From JBKDZR01 sp047971485 (GTDB taxonomy: Bacteria; Pseudomonadota; Alphaproteobacteria; Rhodobacterales; Rhodobacteraceae), in assembly GCA_047971485.1 (NCBI GenBank), contig JBKDZR010000075.1, forward strand, positions 1 through 40,809: 40,809 bases of DNA, in the 5' to 3' direction. Numbering within the stretch: the first letter of the stretch is position 1; each line of letters starts with the position of its first letter. Both the position numbers and the translations under genes were made by a program. The notes under the pieces were generated by a model. That model was given only the letters and a program-made list of their open reading frames with translations, ran no database searches and was not told where the DNA came from. Shown piece by piece: positions 7,705-16,136 of this stretch.

Positions 7705-8808
7705 GTGACCGGCATCACACTTGACACCATCAGCCGGGATTATGGCCAGGGGATCTTTGGGGTCCGGGATGTATCACTGCGGATCGAGGATGGGGAATTC
7801 ATGGTGTTGCTGGGCCCGTCGGGCTGCGGCAAATCCACGGCCCTGCGGATGATCGCCGGGCTGGAGCAAGTCACCAGCGGCACGATCCATATCGGTGCCC
7901 GGGATGTGACCCATATGGCCCCGCGGGATCGCAATGTCGCGGTGGTGTTTCAGCATTACGCGCTTTATCCGCACATGTCTGTGCGCGACAATATGCGCTT
8001 TGGCATGAAGATGCGGGGCACACCGATTGACGAACAGGACCGGCGGATTGCCGAGGCCTCTGATATCCTTGGGCTGACCCCTTATCTCGGGCGCAGGCCC
8101 GGCGCCCTGTCCGGGGGACAGCGCCAGCGGGTTGCCCTGGGCCGGGCGATGGTGCGCGAACCGGATGTCTTCCTGATGGATGAACCCCTGTCCAACCTCG
8201 ACACCAAGTTGCGCGGCGAGATGCGGCAGGAACTGGTCAAGCTGCATCGCCGTCTGGGCAAGACCATGGTCTTCGTCACCCATGATCATGTCGAGGCGAT
8301 GACCATGGGCAACCGGATCTGCATCATGAAGGACGGCCGCATCGTCCAGACCGGCCCGCCGCTTGAGGTCTATGCCAATCCCGTCAACACCTTCGTCGCG
8401 CAGTTCCTGGCCGCGCCGGCGATGAACCTGATCCCCGCCCGCCTGACACCGGCCGAGGGGGGGATGACGATCGCCGCCGGGCCGGTCGTCGGGGCGCTGC
8501 CCCCCACGCAGGCCCGCCTTTATAGGGCGGTGACGGGGGCCGCCACGCTGGGTTTGCGCCCCGAGGATATCTTGACCGCGCCGGGCCCGGGCACCCTGCC
8601 CTTCACCGGCATTGTGGGCCTGTGCGAGGCGCTGGGGGCGGAAAACCTGATCGGGATCGAGACGGCAACCGGCCTCTTGTCGGCCAGGACCAACCGCCGG
8701 GTCTTGCCTGCACTGGGGGCGCAGATCACACTGCATGCGGATATGGGCCAGATGCACCTGTTCGATGCGGAAACAGGCAAGGCCTATGCCCGGGGGAAAC
8801 CCCCATGA
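7705..8808 (+). CDS. ABC transporter ATP-binding protein (MalK/UgpC family)
   Basis: A 367-residue ATPase of a CUT1 sugar importer. Walker A GPSGCGKST is at residues 37-45, the signature LSGGQRQR starts at 135, and Walker B VFLMDEP is at 155-161, followed by SNLDTKLR and the switch histidine in VTHDH. The C-terminal third is the OB-fold regulatory domain (LGLRPEDI). The start is GTG 7705, with AGAGGA just upstream; an in-frame ATG at 7600 lies inside the SDR gene. Its stop overlaps the next ATG (ATGA). Confidence 0.93.
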   Translation: MTGITLDTISRDYGQGIFGVRDVSLRIEDGEFMVLLGPSGCGKSTALRMIAGLEQVTSGTIHIGARDVTHMAPRDRNVAVVFQHYALYPHMSVRDNMRFGMKMRGTPIDEQDRRIAEASDILGLTPYLGRRPGALSGGQRQRVALGRAMVREPDVFLMDEPLSNLDTKLRGEMRQELVKLHRRLGKTMVFVTHDHVEAMTMGNRICIMKDGRIVQTGPPLEVYANPVNTFVAQFLAAPAMNLIPARLTPAEGGMTIAAGPVVGALPPTQARLYRAVTGAATLGLRPEDILTAPGPGTLPFTGIVGLCEALGAENLIGIETATGLLSARTNRRVLPALGAQITLHADMGQMHLFDAETGKAYARGKPP

Positions 8809-9605
8809 TCCGGCCCATCCTGTCCCATATCGGGCTGATCCTGGCCTGTGCGATCGTGCTGGGGCCGATCATCTGGGTGTTCCGCACATCGCTGGTCCCC
8901 GAGCATCTGTCCTACAGCACCGATCTGCTGCCTGGGATGACACTGGACAACTATCGTACCCTGCTGGCGGAAAAGGACTTTGCCGGCAACTATATCAATT
9001 CGCTGATTGTCGCGATCTTGTCGGTGGTCTTGTCGATGCCCCTGGCGGCGCTGACGGGTTATGCCTTTGCCCGCTTCCGCACCGGCGGACGGTTTGCCCG
9101 CTTTGCGACCCTGGCCAGCCAGATGCTGCCGCCTGTGGCCCTGGCCCTGCCGGTCTTCATGCTGTACCGTAGCATCGGGCTGACCAATTCGCTGACCGGT
9201 CTGGTCATCGTCTACGCCGCAATCAACCTGCCTTTTCTGACCTGGATCCTCATGGGGTTTTTCGAGGCCATCCCCCCCGATCTGGACGGCGCGGCAATGA
9301 CCGATGGCGCGACCCGTTGGGGGGCATTCTGGCGCATCGTCCTGCCGGTCGCGCTTCCCGGGATCATGGCCGCAGGGGTGCTGGGCTTTATCCTGTCGTG
9401 GAATGAATTCCTCTTCGCCCTGATCCTGGGGGGATCTTCCACCGCGACGGTCCCGGTCGCACTGGCATCGCTGCAAACCTCGAACGGGGTCGAGATTTCG
9501 ATGGTTTCGGCTGGAGTGTCGCTGGCCATCCTGCCCTTGCTGGTCGCGATGCGCTTTATCCAGAAATACCTGGTCCAGGGCCTGTCCTTTGGCTCGGTCA
9601 AATAA
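8805..9605 (+). CDS. Sugar ABC transporter permease, MalG type
   Basis: A 266-residue inner-membrane permease with about six membrane segments, the first at residues 8-28. The EAA loop that docks on the ATPase is EAIPPDLDGAAMTDGATRWG, placed as in MalG/CUT1 permeases. ATG 8805 overlaps the ATPase stop, implying coupled translation; in-frame sequence back to 8622 lies within the ATPase gene. Its partner permease is separated from it by the binding-protein gene, an unusual order for a CUT1 operon. Confidence 0.92.
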   Translation: MIRPILSHIGLILACAIVLGPIIWVFRTSLVPEHLSYSTDLLPGMTLDNYRTLLAEKDFAGNYINSLIVAILSVVLSMPLAALTGYAFARFRTGGRFARFATLASQMLPPVALALPVFMLYRSIGLTNSLTGLVIVYAAINLPFLTWILMGFFEAIPPDLDGAAMTDGATRWGAFWRIVLPVALPGIMAAGVLGFILSWNEFLFALILGGSSTATVPVALASLQTSNGVEISMVSAGVSLAILPLLVAMRFIQKYLVQGLSFGSVK

Positions 9606-9647
9606 GGAAATACGTTAAGAGCCACAAGAACAACGGGGGGTAAACAA

Positions 9648-10919
9648 ATGAAAAGAATAAGAACTCTTGCATCCTGCGGGGTAATGATGGCCCTGTGCCC
9701 AGAGACCGCACCAGCCCAGGAGATGGTGTTGCGGGCATTGATGGAAGACGTGCCCGAAACCCGGATCATCGAGGATCTTTTGCCCGAGTTTGAGGCCGCG
9801 ACAGGGATCACCGTCGAATTCGAAAAGGTCGGCTATGGCGACATGCATGACAAGCTGGTCGCCCAGATGGTCGGGGGGGAACCCCATTACAACCTGCTGT
9901 CGGTGGATTTCCTCTGGGCGGGGGAATTTCCCGCCGCCGGTTGGCTGGAGGATCTGGGCCCTTTCGTTGCGCAAAGCGGCTATGATTTGGCGCCGTTCAT
10001 GCCCTCAATGCTGGATCTACTGGGACGCACCGAGGACAAGCTGCCTCTGCTGCCGATGTACAACTATTCCATGGCCCTGATCTATCGGACCGATCTTCTG
10101 CAGGATCCGGACCTGACCGCCACATTCCACAAGACGACGGGCAAGGCCTTGGCCGCGCCGACCACGCTGGCAGATTATGTCGAGACTGCGATCTTCATGA
10201 AACGACAGGCCGGGATCAACGGGGCGGCGATGCAGGGCCAGCGCGGGGATCCGAACGCGATGGAGTTCTCGAACTATCTGTTCGCGGCGGGGGGGCAGTA
10301 CCTGGATGCCGCCGGCAAGGTGGTTCTGAACTCCGAGGCAGGGATCCGGGCCCTGACCGCCTATACCGACATGATCACCCAGGCCGCCCAGACGGGGGCC
10401 CTGTCCGCCACACTGGATGATACCCTGCGCCTGATGTGCGCGGGCGAGGCCTTTTCCATGGTCACCTTCTGGTGGATGCTGCCCCATCTCGACGATCCCG
10501 AAACCTGTCCAGGGGTGGCCGGCAAGCTGGCCATGTCGGTCATGCCCGGCGGTCACGGGGAAAGCGGGGGCTGGGGCTGGGGCATCCCCGAACATGTGAC
10601 CCAGGCCGAGAAAGAGGCCGCCTGGACCTTTATCCGCTGGGTGCAGTCCGAAGACATCTCGGTCCGGCGGGCGCTGGAAGGGCACGCCCCGGTGCGGGTG
10701 GATGCCTTTCGCAACGACAGGGTTCTGGCCCGCTATCCGTTCTACGAGATGGCCGCCGATATCGTGGCGACAAGCAAAAGCTTTCCCATCTTCCTCTATT
10801 CGCCCCATTACGAAGATGTTCTGGGCACCCAGATTTCACTGGCCGCCAGCGGTGACACGCCGGTCGCCGAGGCGCTGGAGGCCGCTGCTGCCGGGTTGGA
10901 GGACCTGTTGGCCCAATAG
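9648..10919 (+). CDS. Extracellular solute-binding protein of the sugar ABC transporter (family 1)
   Basis: A 423-residue periplasmic binding protein. The N-terminus MKRIRTLASCGVMMALCP with cleavage near APAQ is a signal peptide. The mature part has the MalE-like fold marks: FEAATGITVEFEKVGYGDMHDKLVAQM, YNYSMALIYRTDLLQDP and GGHGESGGWGWGIPEH. GGGGGG precedes the ATG at a suitable distance. It lies between the two permease genes and is followed by two stem-loops, which may raise its level relative to the downstream permease. The ligand is unknown; neighbours suggest a sugar or polyol. Confidence 0.92.
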   Translation: MKRIRTLASCGVMMALCPETAPAQEMVLRALMEDVPETRIIEDLLPEFEAATGITVEFEKVGYGDMHDKLVAQMVGGEPHYNLLSVDFLWAGEFPAAGWLEDLGPFVAQSGYDLAPFMPSMLDLLGRTEDKLPLLPMYNYSMALIYRTDLLQDPDLTATFHKTTGKALAAPTTLADYVETAIFMKRQAGINGAAMQGQRGDPNAMEFSNYLFAAGGQYLDAAGKVVLNSEAGIRALTAYTDMITQAAQTGALSATLDDTLRLMCAGEAFSMVTFWWMLPHLDDPETCPGVAGKLAMSVMPGGHGESGGWGWGIPEHVTQAEKEAAWTFIRWVQSEDISVRRALEGHAPVRVDAFRNDRVLARYPFYEMAADIVATSKSFPIFLYSPHYEDVLGTQISLAASGDTPVAEALEAAAAGLEDLLAQ

Positions 10920-10929
10920 GACGTTCAGG

Positions 10930-11015
10930 CCGGTTCGGAAACGTCGATACGCGTGTTCGGTTCGAACCGGCATCACATCAAAACCGCGCGGCGTTTCGGC
11001 GCGTTACGAAACGCC
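10930..11015 (+). promoter_or_regulatory. Two stem-loops between binding-protein and permease genes
   Basis: Loop 1 pairs CCGGTTCG (10930-10937) with CGAACCGG (10963-10970). Loop 2 pairs GGCGTTTCG (10990-10998) with CGAAACGCC (11007-11015), a perfect 9-bp stem with an 8-base loop. Neither has a U tract. Such structures after a binding-protein gene are known in malEFG-type operons to stabilise the upstream message or lower read-through. That role here is inferred. Confidence 0.55.
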
Positions 11016-11036
11016 ATGGAACATGGGGATCACCCG

Positions 11037-11912
11037 ATGAACAGGCTGGCCACGAACCGTTTCCGGGCCGGATGGGGCTTCGCCGCCCCGGGGCTGGCCA
11101 TGCTTGGCCTGGTCATCGGATTGCCACTGATCTACGCGCTGCTGATCGCCCTGTCTTCGATGACCATGATCCGCCCACATCTGCATATCACCGGGTTGGA
11201 CAATTTCATCAGCATCATGTCCGAGCCACTGTTCTGGGCCTCGCTGTGGCTGACCCTGCGCTATTCCATCATCGCGGTGATCGGCGAATTTGCGGTCGGG
11301 TTGGCCCTGGCCCTGATGCTGCGTCAGGTCTTTACCATGCGCAGCCTCTATTTCGCGATCCTCAGTCTGCCCATGGCCATGTCGCCCGTCGCCGTGGCGC
11401 TGATCTGGCGGATGTTGCTGCAACCCAATCTGGGGATCGTCAACCAAAGCCTTGTGGCCATGGGCCTGCCGATGGTCGACTGGTTGGGCGACAGCGATAT
11501 CGCGCTGAACACCCTGATCTTCATCGACATCTGGCAGCAAACGGCATTTGTCGTGCTGCTGTTGTCAGCCGGGCTGGCCGCCTTGCCGCGCGCCCCCTAT
11601 GAGGCCGCCGAGGTCGATGGCGCCGGGCCCTTCCAGCAGTTCTGGTACATCACCCTGCCGCTGCTGCGCCCGGTTTCCGTCGTTGCCATCATCATCCAGC
11701 TGATCAACGAATTCCGTACCTATGACATGATCTATGTGTTGACCAAGGGGGGCCCGGGTGTGTCGACGGAACTGTTGTCCTTTTTCGCCTACAAACGGGC
11801 CTTTCAAGGGTTGCAGGTCAACGAAGGCACCGCTGCCGCCTTTGTTTTGCTGGTGGTCATCCTGTTGATCACGTTGATCTTCTTTTACCTGCTCGAACAG
11901 CGACGACGCTGA
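11037..11912 (+). CDS. Sugar ABC transporter permease, MalF type
   Basis: A 291-residue permease with about six membrane segments. The first is in the stretch AAPGLAMLGLVIGLPLIYAL. The EAA loop is YEAAEVDGAGPFQQFWYITLPLLRP. I used ATG 11037, which has GGGGA seven bases upstream; in-frame ATGs at 10953 and 11016 would read through the stem-loop region and add a basic stretch unlike the family. It should pair with the MalG-type subunit encoded at 8805-9605. Confidence 0.9.
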   Translation: MNRLATNRFRAGWGFAAPGLAMLGLVIGLPLIYALLIALSSMTMIRPHLHITGLDNFISIMSEPLFWASLWLTLRYSIIAVIGEFAVGLALALMLRQVFTMRSLYFAILSLPMAMSPVAVALIWRMLLQPNLGIVNQSLVAMGLPMVDWLGDSDIALNTLIFIDIWQQTAFVVLLLSAGLAALPRAPYEAAEVDGAGPFQQFWYITLPLLRPVSVVAIIIQLINEFRTYDMIYVLTKGGPGVSTELLSFFAYKRAFQGLQVNEGTAAAFVLLVVILLITLIFFYLLEQRRR

Positions 11913-11993
11913 ACCATGTCTTCCCCCCGGGATGTTTCCCGCCCCTACCCCAAGCTGCCGGTCCGTCTGGGCCGGGCGCGCAAGGAGATCGAC

Positions 11994-12800
11994 ATGAACA
12001 AATTCGCCAAGCTTTTCTCCGGGACCAAACCGGTCATTACCATGGTTCACCTGAACCCGATGCCTGGCACGCCGCTTTACAACGCCGATGCCGGGATCGA
12101 AGGGATCTATCAGGCCGCCATACGCGATCTCAAAGCCTTGCAGGACGCCGATGTCGATGCAGTCATGTTCGGCAATGAAAACGATCGGCCCTATGAATTG
12201 AAGGTCGATATCGCCACGACCTCGGCTATGGCTCATACCATCGGCCGGCTGGCTGACCGGATCCGAAAACCCTTTGGGGTCAATGTTCTGTGGGATCCGG
12301 ACAGTACCGTCGCCCTGGCCGCAGCGACCGGGGCCTCTTTCGTACGGGAAATCTTTACCGGCACCTATGCCTCGGACATGGGGCCGTGGACACCGAATGC
12401 CGGCCATGCCATACGCCGTGCCCGCCAGCTGGACCGACAGGATCTTGTGATCCTGAACAACATCTCGGCTGAATTCGCCCACTCCCTGGATGGACGCTCG
12501 CTGGCCGACCGGGCACGCTCGGCGGTGTTTTCCTCGATCCCGGATGCGGTGCTGGTTTCAGGAACGATCACAGGGGAATCGGCGCGCATGGTCGATCTGG
12601 AGGCGGTGAAGAATGCCCTGCCCGACACGCCGGTTCTGGCCAATACCGGGGTCAAGCACACGACGGTTACCGCCATCCTGAAGGCCGCCGATGGCTGTAT
12701 CGTTGGCTCATCCCTGAAGGTCGATGGCCATACCTGGAACCCGGTCGATCCGGTGCGGGCGAAAAGGTTCATGTCGATCGTCAAGGCCGGACGCGACTGA
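11994..12800 (+). CDS. BtpA/SgcQ-family protein
   Basis: A 268-residue TIM-barrel-like protein of the BtpA/SgcQ family. Typical segments are VITMVHLNPMPGTP at the N-terminus, DAVMFGNENDRPY, FGVNVLWDPDSTVALAAATGASFVRE, DAVLVSGTITG, and VLANTGVKHTT with CIVGSSLKVDG near the end. The last pair resembles phosphate-binding loops of phosphosugar-binding barrels. Start is ATG 11994 with AAGGAG at 11982-11987, not ATG 11916. BtpA was named from a cyanobacterial photosystem I factor and SgcQ from an E. coli sugar operon, and no reaction is firmly assigned as far as I know. As the last gene of a sugar uptake operon, an aldolase or epimerase-like step on a phosphosugar is a reasonable guess only. Confidence 0.88.
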   Translation: MNKFAKLFSGTKPVITMVHLNPMPGTPLYNADAGIEGIYQAAIRDLKALQDADVDAVMFGNENDRPYELKVDIATTSAMAHTIGRLADRIRKPFGVNVLWDPDSTVALAAATGASFVREIFTGTYASDMGPWTPNAGHAIRRARQLDRQDLVILNNISAEFAHSLDGRSLADRARSAVFSSIPDAVLVSGTITGESARMVDLEAVKNALPDTPVLANTGVKHTTVTAILKAADGCIVGSSLKVDGHTWNPVDPVRAKRFMSIVKAGRD

Positions 12801-12858
12801 GCACATCAAGAATAAAACACAAGATACTGATATAGTTTCATATCTATGGGAACATTTC

Positions 12859-13743
12859 TCATTCCCCTTCCAGCGGCACCACATCGACACTGTGCGATGA
12901 AACCTGTGCCCCGCTGGCCATCAGCACCCCCTTGACCGGCGCAACATCGGCATAGTCACGCCCCACGGCCACCAGCAGGTGATCGAGACCGGCAAAAACG
13001 GCGTTGGTCGGATCGTATTCCACCCATCCCAGATCCATCCCGCACCAGGCTCGGACCCAGGCATGCATCGCATCGGCGCCTTCCAGGCGGGGCCGACCCG
13101 GTGGGGGGGCGGTCCGCAAAAAGCCGCTGACATAGCCGGCCGGTACGCCGATGCCGCGCAGGCAGGAAATCATGATATGGCTGAAATCCTGACACACGCC
13201 GCGGCGGCGGGCAAAGGCCTCTTGCGGGGTGGTATCGACGGTGGTTGAATCCGCATCAAAGCTCATCTGCGCATGCAGGGCCTGGCCGACCGCTATCACG
13301 ACATCGCGCGCGGTCATCCCGTCGGTAATCAGGTTTCGGGCATAGGCGGCCATCCCCGCATCTGGCACGATCCGCGGGGACGCGCCCAGAAAATGATGCG
13401 GGGCACAGGGGGCGACCGATTGGGTCTGCTCGATATCGCGCGCCAGCTGCGCCAGCGGCGGGGCGATGTCCAGGGCCCGGATCCGGGGGATTACCTCGAC
13501 CGCGGCATGCAGCTGGATGACCATCTGATCATGCGGGGTGTCATGGGCGACCGTCAGGCAGCGGTTGCCGAAGAAATCCACATGATCGGCCTGTTCGGCA
13601 GGTGGGGGTGTAATCTCGATCCGCTGGACCTGACCCTGCTGACGGCCCGGCAGATCGGCAGGAACGATGCGCAGCACATGACGGCCATTGCCGACAGCAG
13701 CAGCGTATTCATGACGGATGGTCAGCGAAAGATCGTATTTCAT
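12859..13743 (-). CDS. Transglutaminase-like protein (last gene of the ATP-grasp/alpha-E operon)
   Basis: A 294-residue protein. It has the N-terminal beta domain found ahead of bacterial transglutaminase-like folds (YDLSLTIRHEY) and a transglutaminase core with the full triad: Cys184 in RRGVCQDFSH, His227 in DAMHAWV and Asp244 in VEYDPTN. Start is ATG 13743, two bases after the stop of the ATP-grasp gene; an in-frame ATG at 13788 would lie inside that gene. There is no signal peptide. Such proteins in this context probably act as peptidases or amide-bond enzymes within a peptide-synthesis system. Confidence 0.9.
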   Translation of the reverse strand: MKYDLSLTIRHEYAAAVGNGRHVLRIVPADLPGRQQGQVQRIEITPPPAEQADHVDFFGNRCLTVAHDTPHDQMVIQLHAAVEVIPRIRALDIAPPLAQLARDIEQTQSVAPCAPHHFLGASPRIVPDAGMAAYARNLITDGMTARDVVIAVGQALHAQMSFDADSTTVDTTPQEAFARRRGVCQDFSHIMISCLRGIGVPAGYVSGFLRTAPPPGRPRLEGADAMHAWVRAWCGMDLGWVEYDPTNAVFAGLDHLLVAVGRDYADVAPVKGVLMASGAQVSSHSVDVVPLEGE

Positions 13744-13745
13744 GG

Positions 13746-16133
13746 CTATCTCAGATAGGCCCCGGTGATCAGGTCCGACAACGCCCACAACGCGTCGCGC
13801 AAAGCGATCAGCCGGGGACCGTTCAGACTGTCAGGGGTTGCGACCGTCAGGTCGGTATGCAGTTCCAGCGCCCTGCGGGCGACAGATGACATCCGCCCAT
13901 CCGCTGCACTGACCGGCAGATGGGCTATATGTTCCTTGGCCCGGGTCAGATGGTAGAGGATCGCGCGGGGGTTCGCCTCATCCAGGGCCATCAGGTCCAT
14001 GACGCTGGTCGCACTGGCCCCCAGCGCATACCGCGCCCGATGGGTCAGCGTACTGTCGCCCAGTTCCAGAACCAGGTCCAGCATGCCGTCCGGGGCATCG
14101 TCACTGACGAATGTGCCCAGCAGGGTCGCCATTTCGGCGGCCCGTTCCAGCGACATGCCCAGGCTGAGAAACCGCCAGCTGCTGGAACGGTACATGTTTT
14201 CATGCACCAGCCCGGAAAACCCGGTGACCATGCGCAGCAGGATGCTGACCTTGCCGGGAATTTCATCGACCGGGACTTGACGTGTGCGCATCTTTTCGGC
14301 CCGGGCGGCCAGGGTCTGAAGGGCCATGAACCCATCCACGGAAAAGCGATCGCGGGCATTGGCGGCACTGTCGCGGGCGGCGAAAAGCGGGGCTTCAAAG
14401 CGCTCGGCCATGGCCCCCGGGCCCTGTTCGGGATCCAGTCCCAGCCCTTCGGCCACGGCCCCCAGCAGTGGCCCGTTGGCCGCGGCGCCCTCGGCAACCC
14501 GGCCATAAAAGGCGCGAAACAGGCGCATTTGCCCTTCGGCGCGTTCAATATAGCGGCCCAGCCAATAAAGATTGTCGGCCGTGCGGCTGGGCAGAGAATG
14601 CTCGGCAGCGGTTTCGCCCGTACCGCTGAGCAGCGTCGGATGGGGGACCGGCGTGTCGCTGAGCACCCAGACATCGGCCACCGTGCCGCCTTGCTGCATG
14701 GCCAGCGCGGCGGTCTGTTCCCCGGCCCCGATCCGCGCATACCCACCGGGCATGACGCGCCAGCCTTGGGCGGTGCGGGCGACAAACACCCGCAGCGTGA
14801 CCGGCCGGGGCACCAGGCCCGCGCCATCCCAGACCGGCGTGGTCGACAGGGTCACGGCCTCTTGCCCAACCAGATCGGCGCCCTGTTCCACCAGCAGCCG
14901 GATCAGTCCGCCGCCGTCGCCGCCCATATCCGCCCCCATCCAGGCCGAATCCGGTGCGTCAAAGGGCAGCCGGGTGGCATAGGCCGACCCGATCATCATG
15001 TCGCGGTGATTGGCCAGCACATGGTCGCGCTCGGTGGGCTGTCCGCACCACCAGGTGGCGATATTGGGCAGGCGCAGGGGCGATCCGGTCAGGGCTTCGC
15101 TGATCTGCGGCAAAAAAGCCATCAGGGCGCGGGTTTCCAGAATACCGGTGCCAAGCGCATTGACGATCGAGACCTGCTGCTGGCGCACGGCTTCCACCAG
15201 GCCGGGGGTACCGATGCGGGACTGTTCGTTCAGTTCCAGTGGATCACAGGTTTCCGAATCCTGGCGGCGCCACAGCACGCTGACGGGCCGCAACCCTTCG
15301 ACCGTGCGGATCATGATCTGCCCGCCCCGTTCGGTCAGATCCCCCCCTTCGGCCAGCAGCAGACCCAGGTAGCGCGCGATATAGGTGTGTTCGAAATAGC
15401 CGTCATTCATCGGCCCCGGGGTCAGCATCGCAATCTCGCCGTTCTGCACGGTGCGCAGCGTGCCCAGGGTGGCGCGGAAGGCCCGGAAAAACCCTGCCAG
15501 CCGATGCACGTTGGAACGGGCAAAGAAATTGGGAAAGATGCGCTGCACCGCCACCCGGTTTTCCAGCGCGAAACCGGCCCCCGAGGGGGCCTCGGTCCGG
15601 TCACCCAGCACCCACCATTGCCCATCCGGACCACGGCCGATTTCAAAGGCGACAAAGTTCAGATAGGTTCCATTCGCCGGTTTCAGCCCGACCAGCGGGC
15701 GCAGCCAGGCCGGGTTCTGTGCCACCAGCGCGGCCGGCAGATGGCCTTCGCTGACCATCCGGTTCGGGCCGTACAGATCGGCGGCCAGCTGTTCCAGCAA
15801 TTCGGCCCGCTGGATCAGCCCTTCGGCGATATGCGCCCATTCGCCATCATGGATGATCACCGGCAGATGTGACAGCGGCCAGGCGCGAACCGAGGATCCC
15901 TCGCGTTCATACTTGCGATAGAAGATTCCGGCATCGTTCAGATAGCGGTCGCCCCGGGCGAAACGCAGCGCCAGTTCCTCGGGGTTCAGCCGGGCCAGAT
16001 GGGTGATGAAGGGCTGCCAGACCGGGCGAATTGCGCCATCGGGTCCGAACAGTTCATCCGCCGCTCCCGGCGGCACGGCATAGCGCGCCAAAAGCGCCGT
16101 CTGCGCCGCGATCTGATCGTCATCCGGTCCCAT
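13746..16133 (-). CDS. Circularly permuted ATP-grasp protein fused to an alpha-E domain
   Basis: A 795-residue fusion. The first roughly 500 residues are the circularly permuted type 2 ATP-grasp domain (DUF404/DUF407 type), with RFARGDRYLNDAGIFYRKY near the N-terminus, DLYGPNRMVSEGHLP, and GTYLNFVAFEIGRGPDGQWWVLGDRTEAPSGAGFALENR. From about residue 512 the alpha-E domain (DUF403) begins with LPSRTADNLYWLGRYIERAE and continues as an all-helical segment. The two are often separate neighbouring genes. Comparative genomics (Iyer, Aravind and colleagues) predicts that these ATP-grasp proteins ligate amino acids or small peptides. The start lies three bases after the DUF2126 gene's stop, so the operon is compact. 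Confidence 0.92.
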   Translation of the reverse strand: MGPDDDQIAAQTALLARYAVPPGAADELFGPDGAIRPVWQPFITHLARLNPEELALRFARGDRYLNDAGIFYRKYEREGSSVRAWPLSHLPVIIHDGEWAHIAEGLIQRAELLEQLAADLYGPNRMVSEGHLPAALVAQNPAWLRPLVGLKPANGTYLNFVAFEIGRGPDGQWWVLGDRTEAPSGAGFALENRVAVQRIFPNFFARSNVHRLAGFFRAFRATLGTLRTVQNGEIAMLTPGPMNDGYFEHTYIARYLGLLLAEGGDLTERGGQIMIRTVEGLRPVSVLWRRQDSETCDPLELNEQSRIGTPGLVEAVRQQQVSIVNALGTGILETRALMAFLPQISEALTGSPLRLPNIATWWCGQPTERDHVLANHRDMMIGSAYATRLPFDAPDSAWMGADMGGDGGGLIRLLVEQGADLVGQEAVTLSTTPVWDGAGLVPRPVTLRVFVARTAQGWRVMPGGYARIGAGEQTAALAMQQGGTVADVWVLSDTPVPHPTLLSGTGETAAEHSLPSRTADNLYWLGRYIERAEGQMRLFRAFYGRVAEGAAANGPLLGAVAEGLGLDPEQGPGAMAERFEAPLFAARDSAANARDRFSVDGFMALQTLAARAEKMRTRQVPVDEIPGKVSILLRMVTGFSGLVHENMYRSSSWRFLSLGMSLERAAEMATLLGTFVSDDAPDGMLDLVLELGDSTLTHRARYALGASATSVMDLMALDEANPRAILYHLTRAKEHIAHLPVSAADGRMSSVARRALELHTDLTVATPDSLNGPRLIALRDALWALSDLITGAYLR

Positions 16134-16136
16134 GGA

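Noticed and set aside
13920..15872. 650-codon plus-strand frame
   Set aside because: Antisense shadow of the ATP-grasp/alpha-E gene; Gly/His/Gln-rich with no domain.
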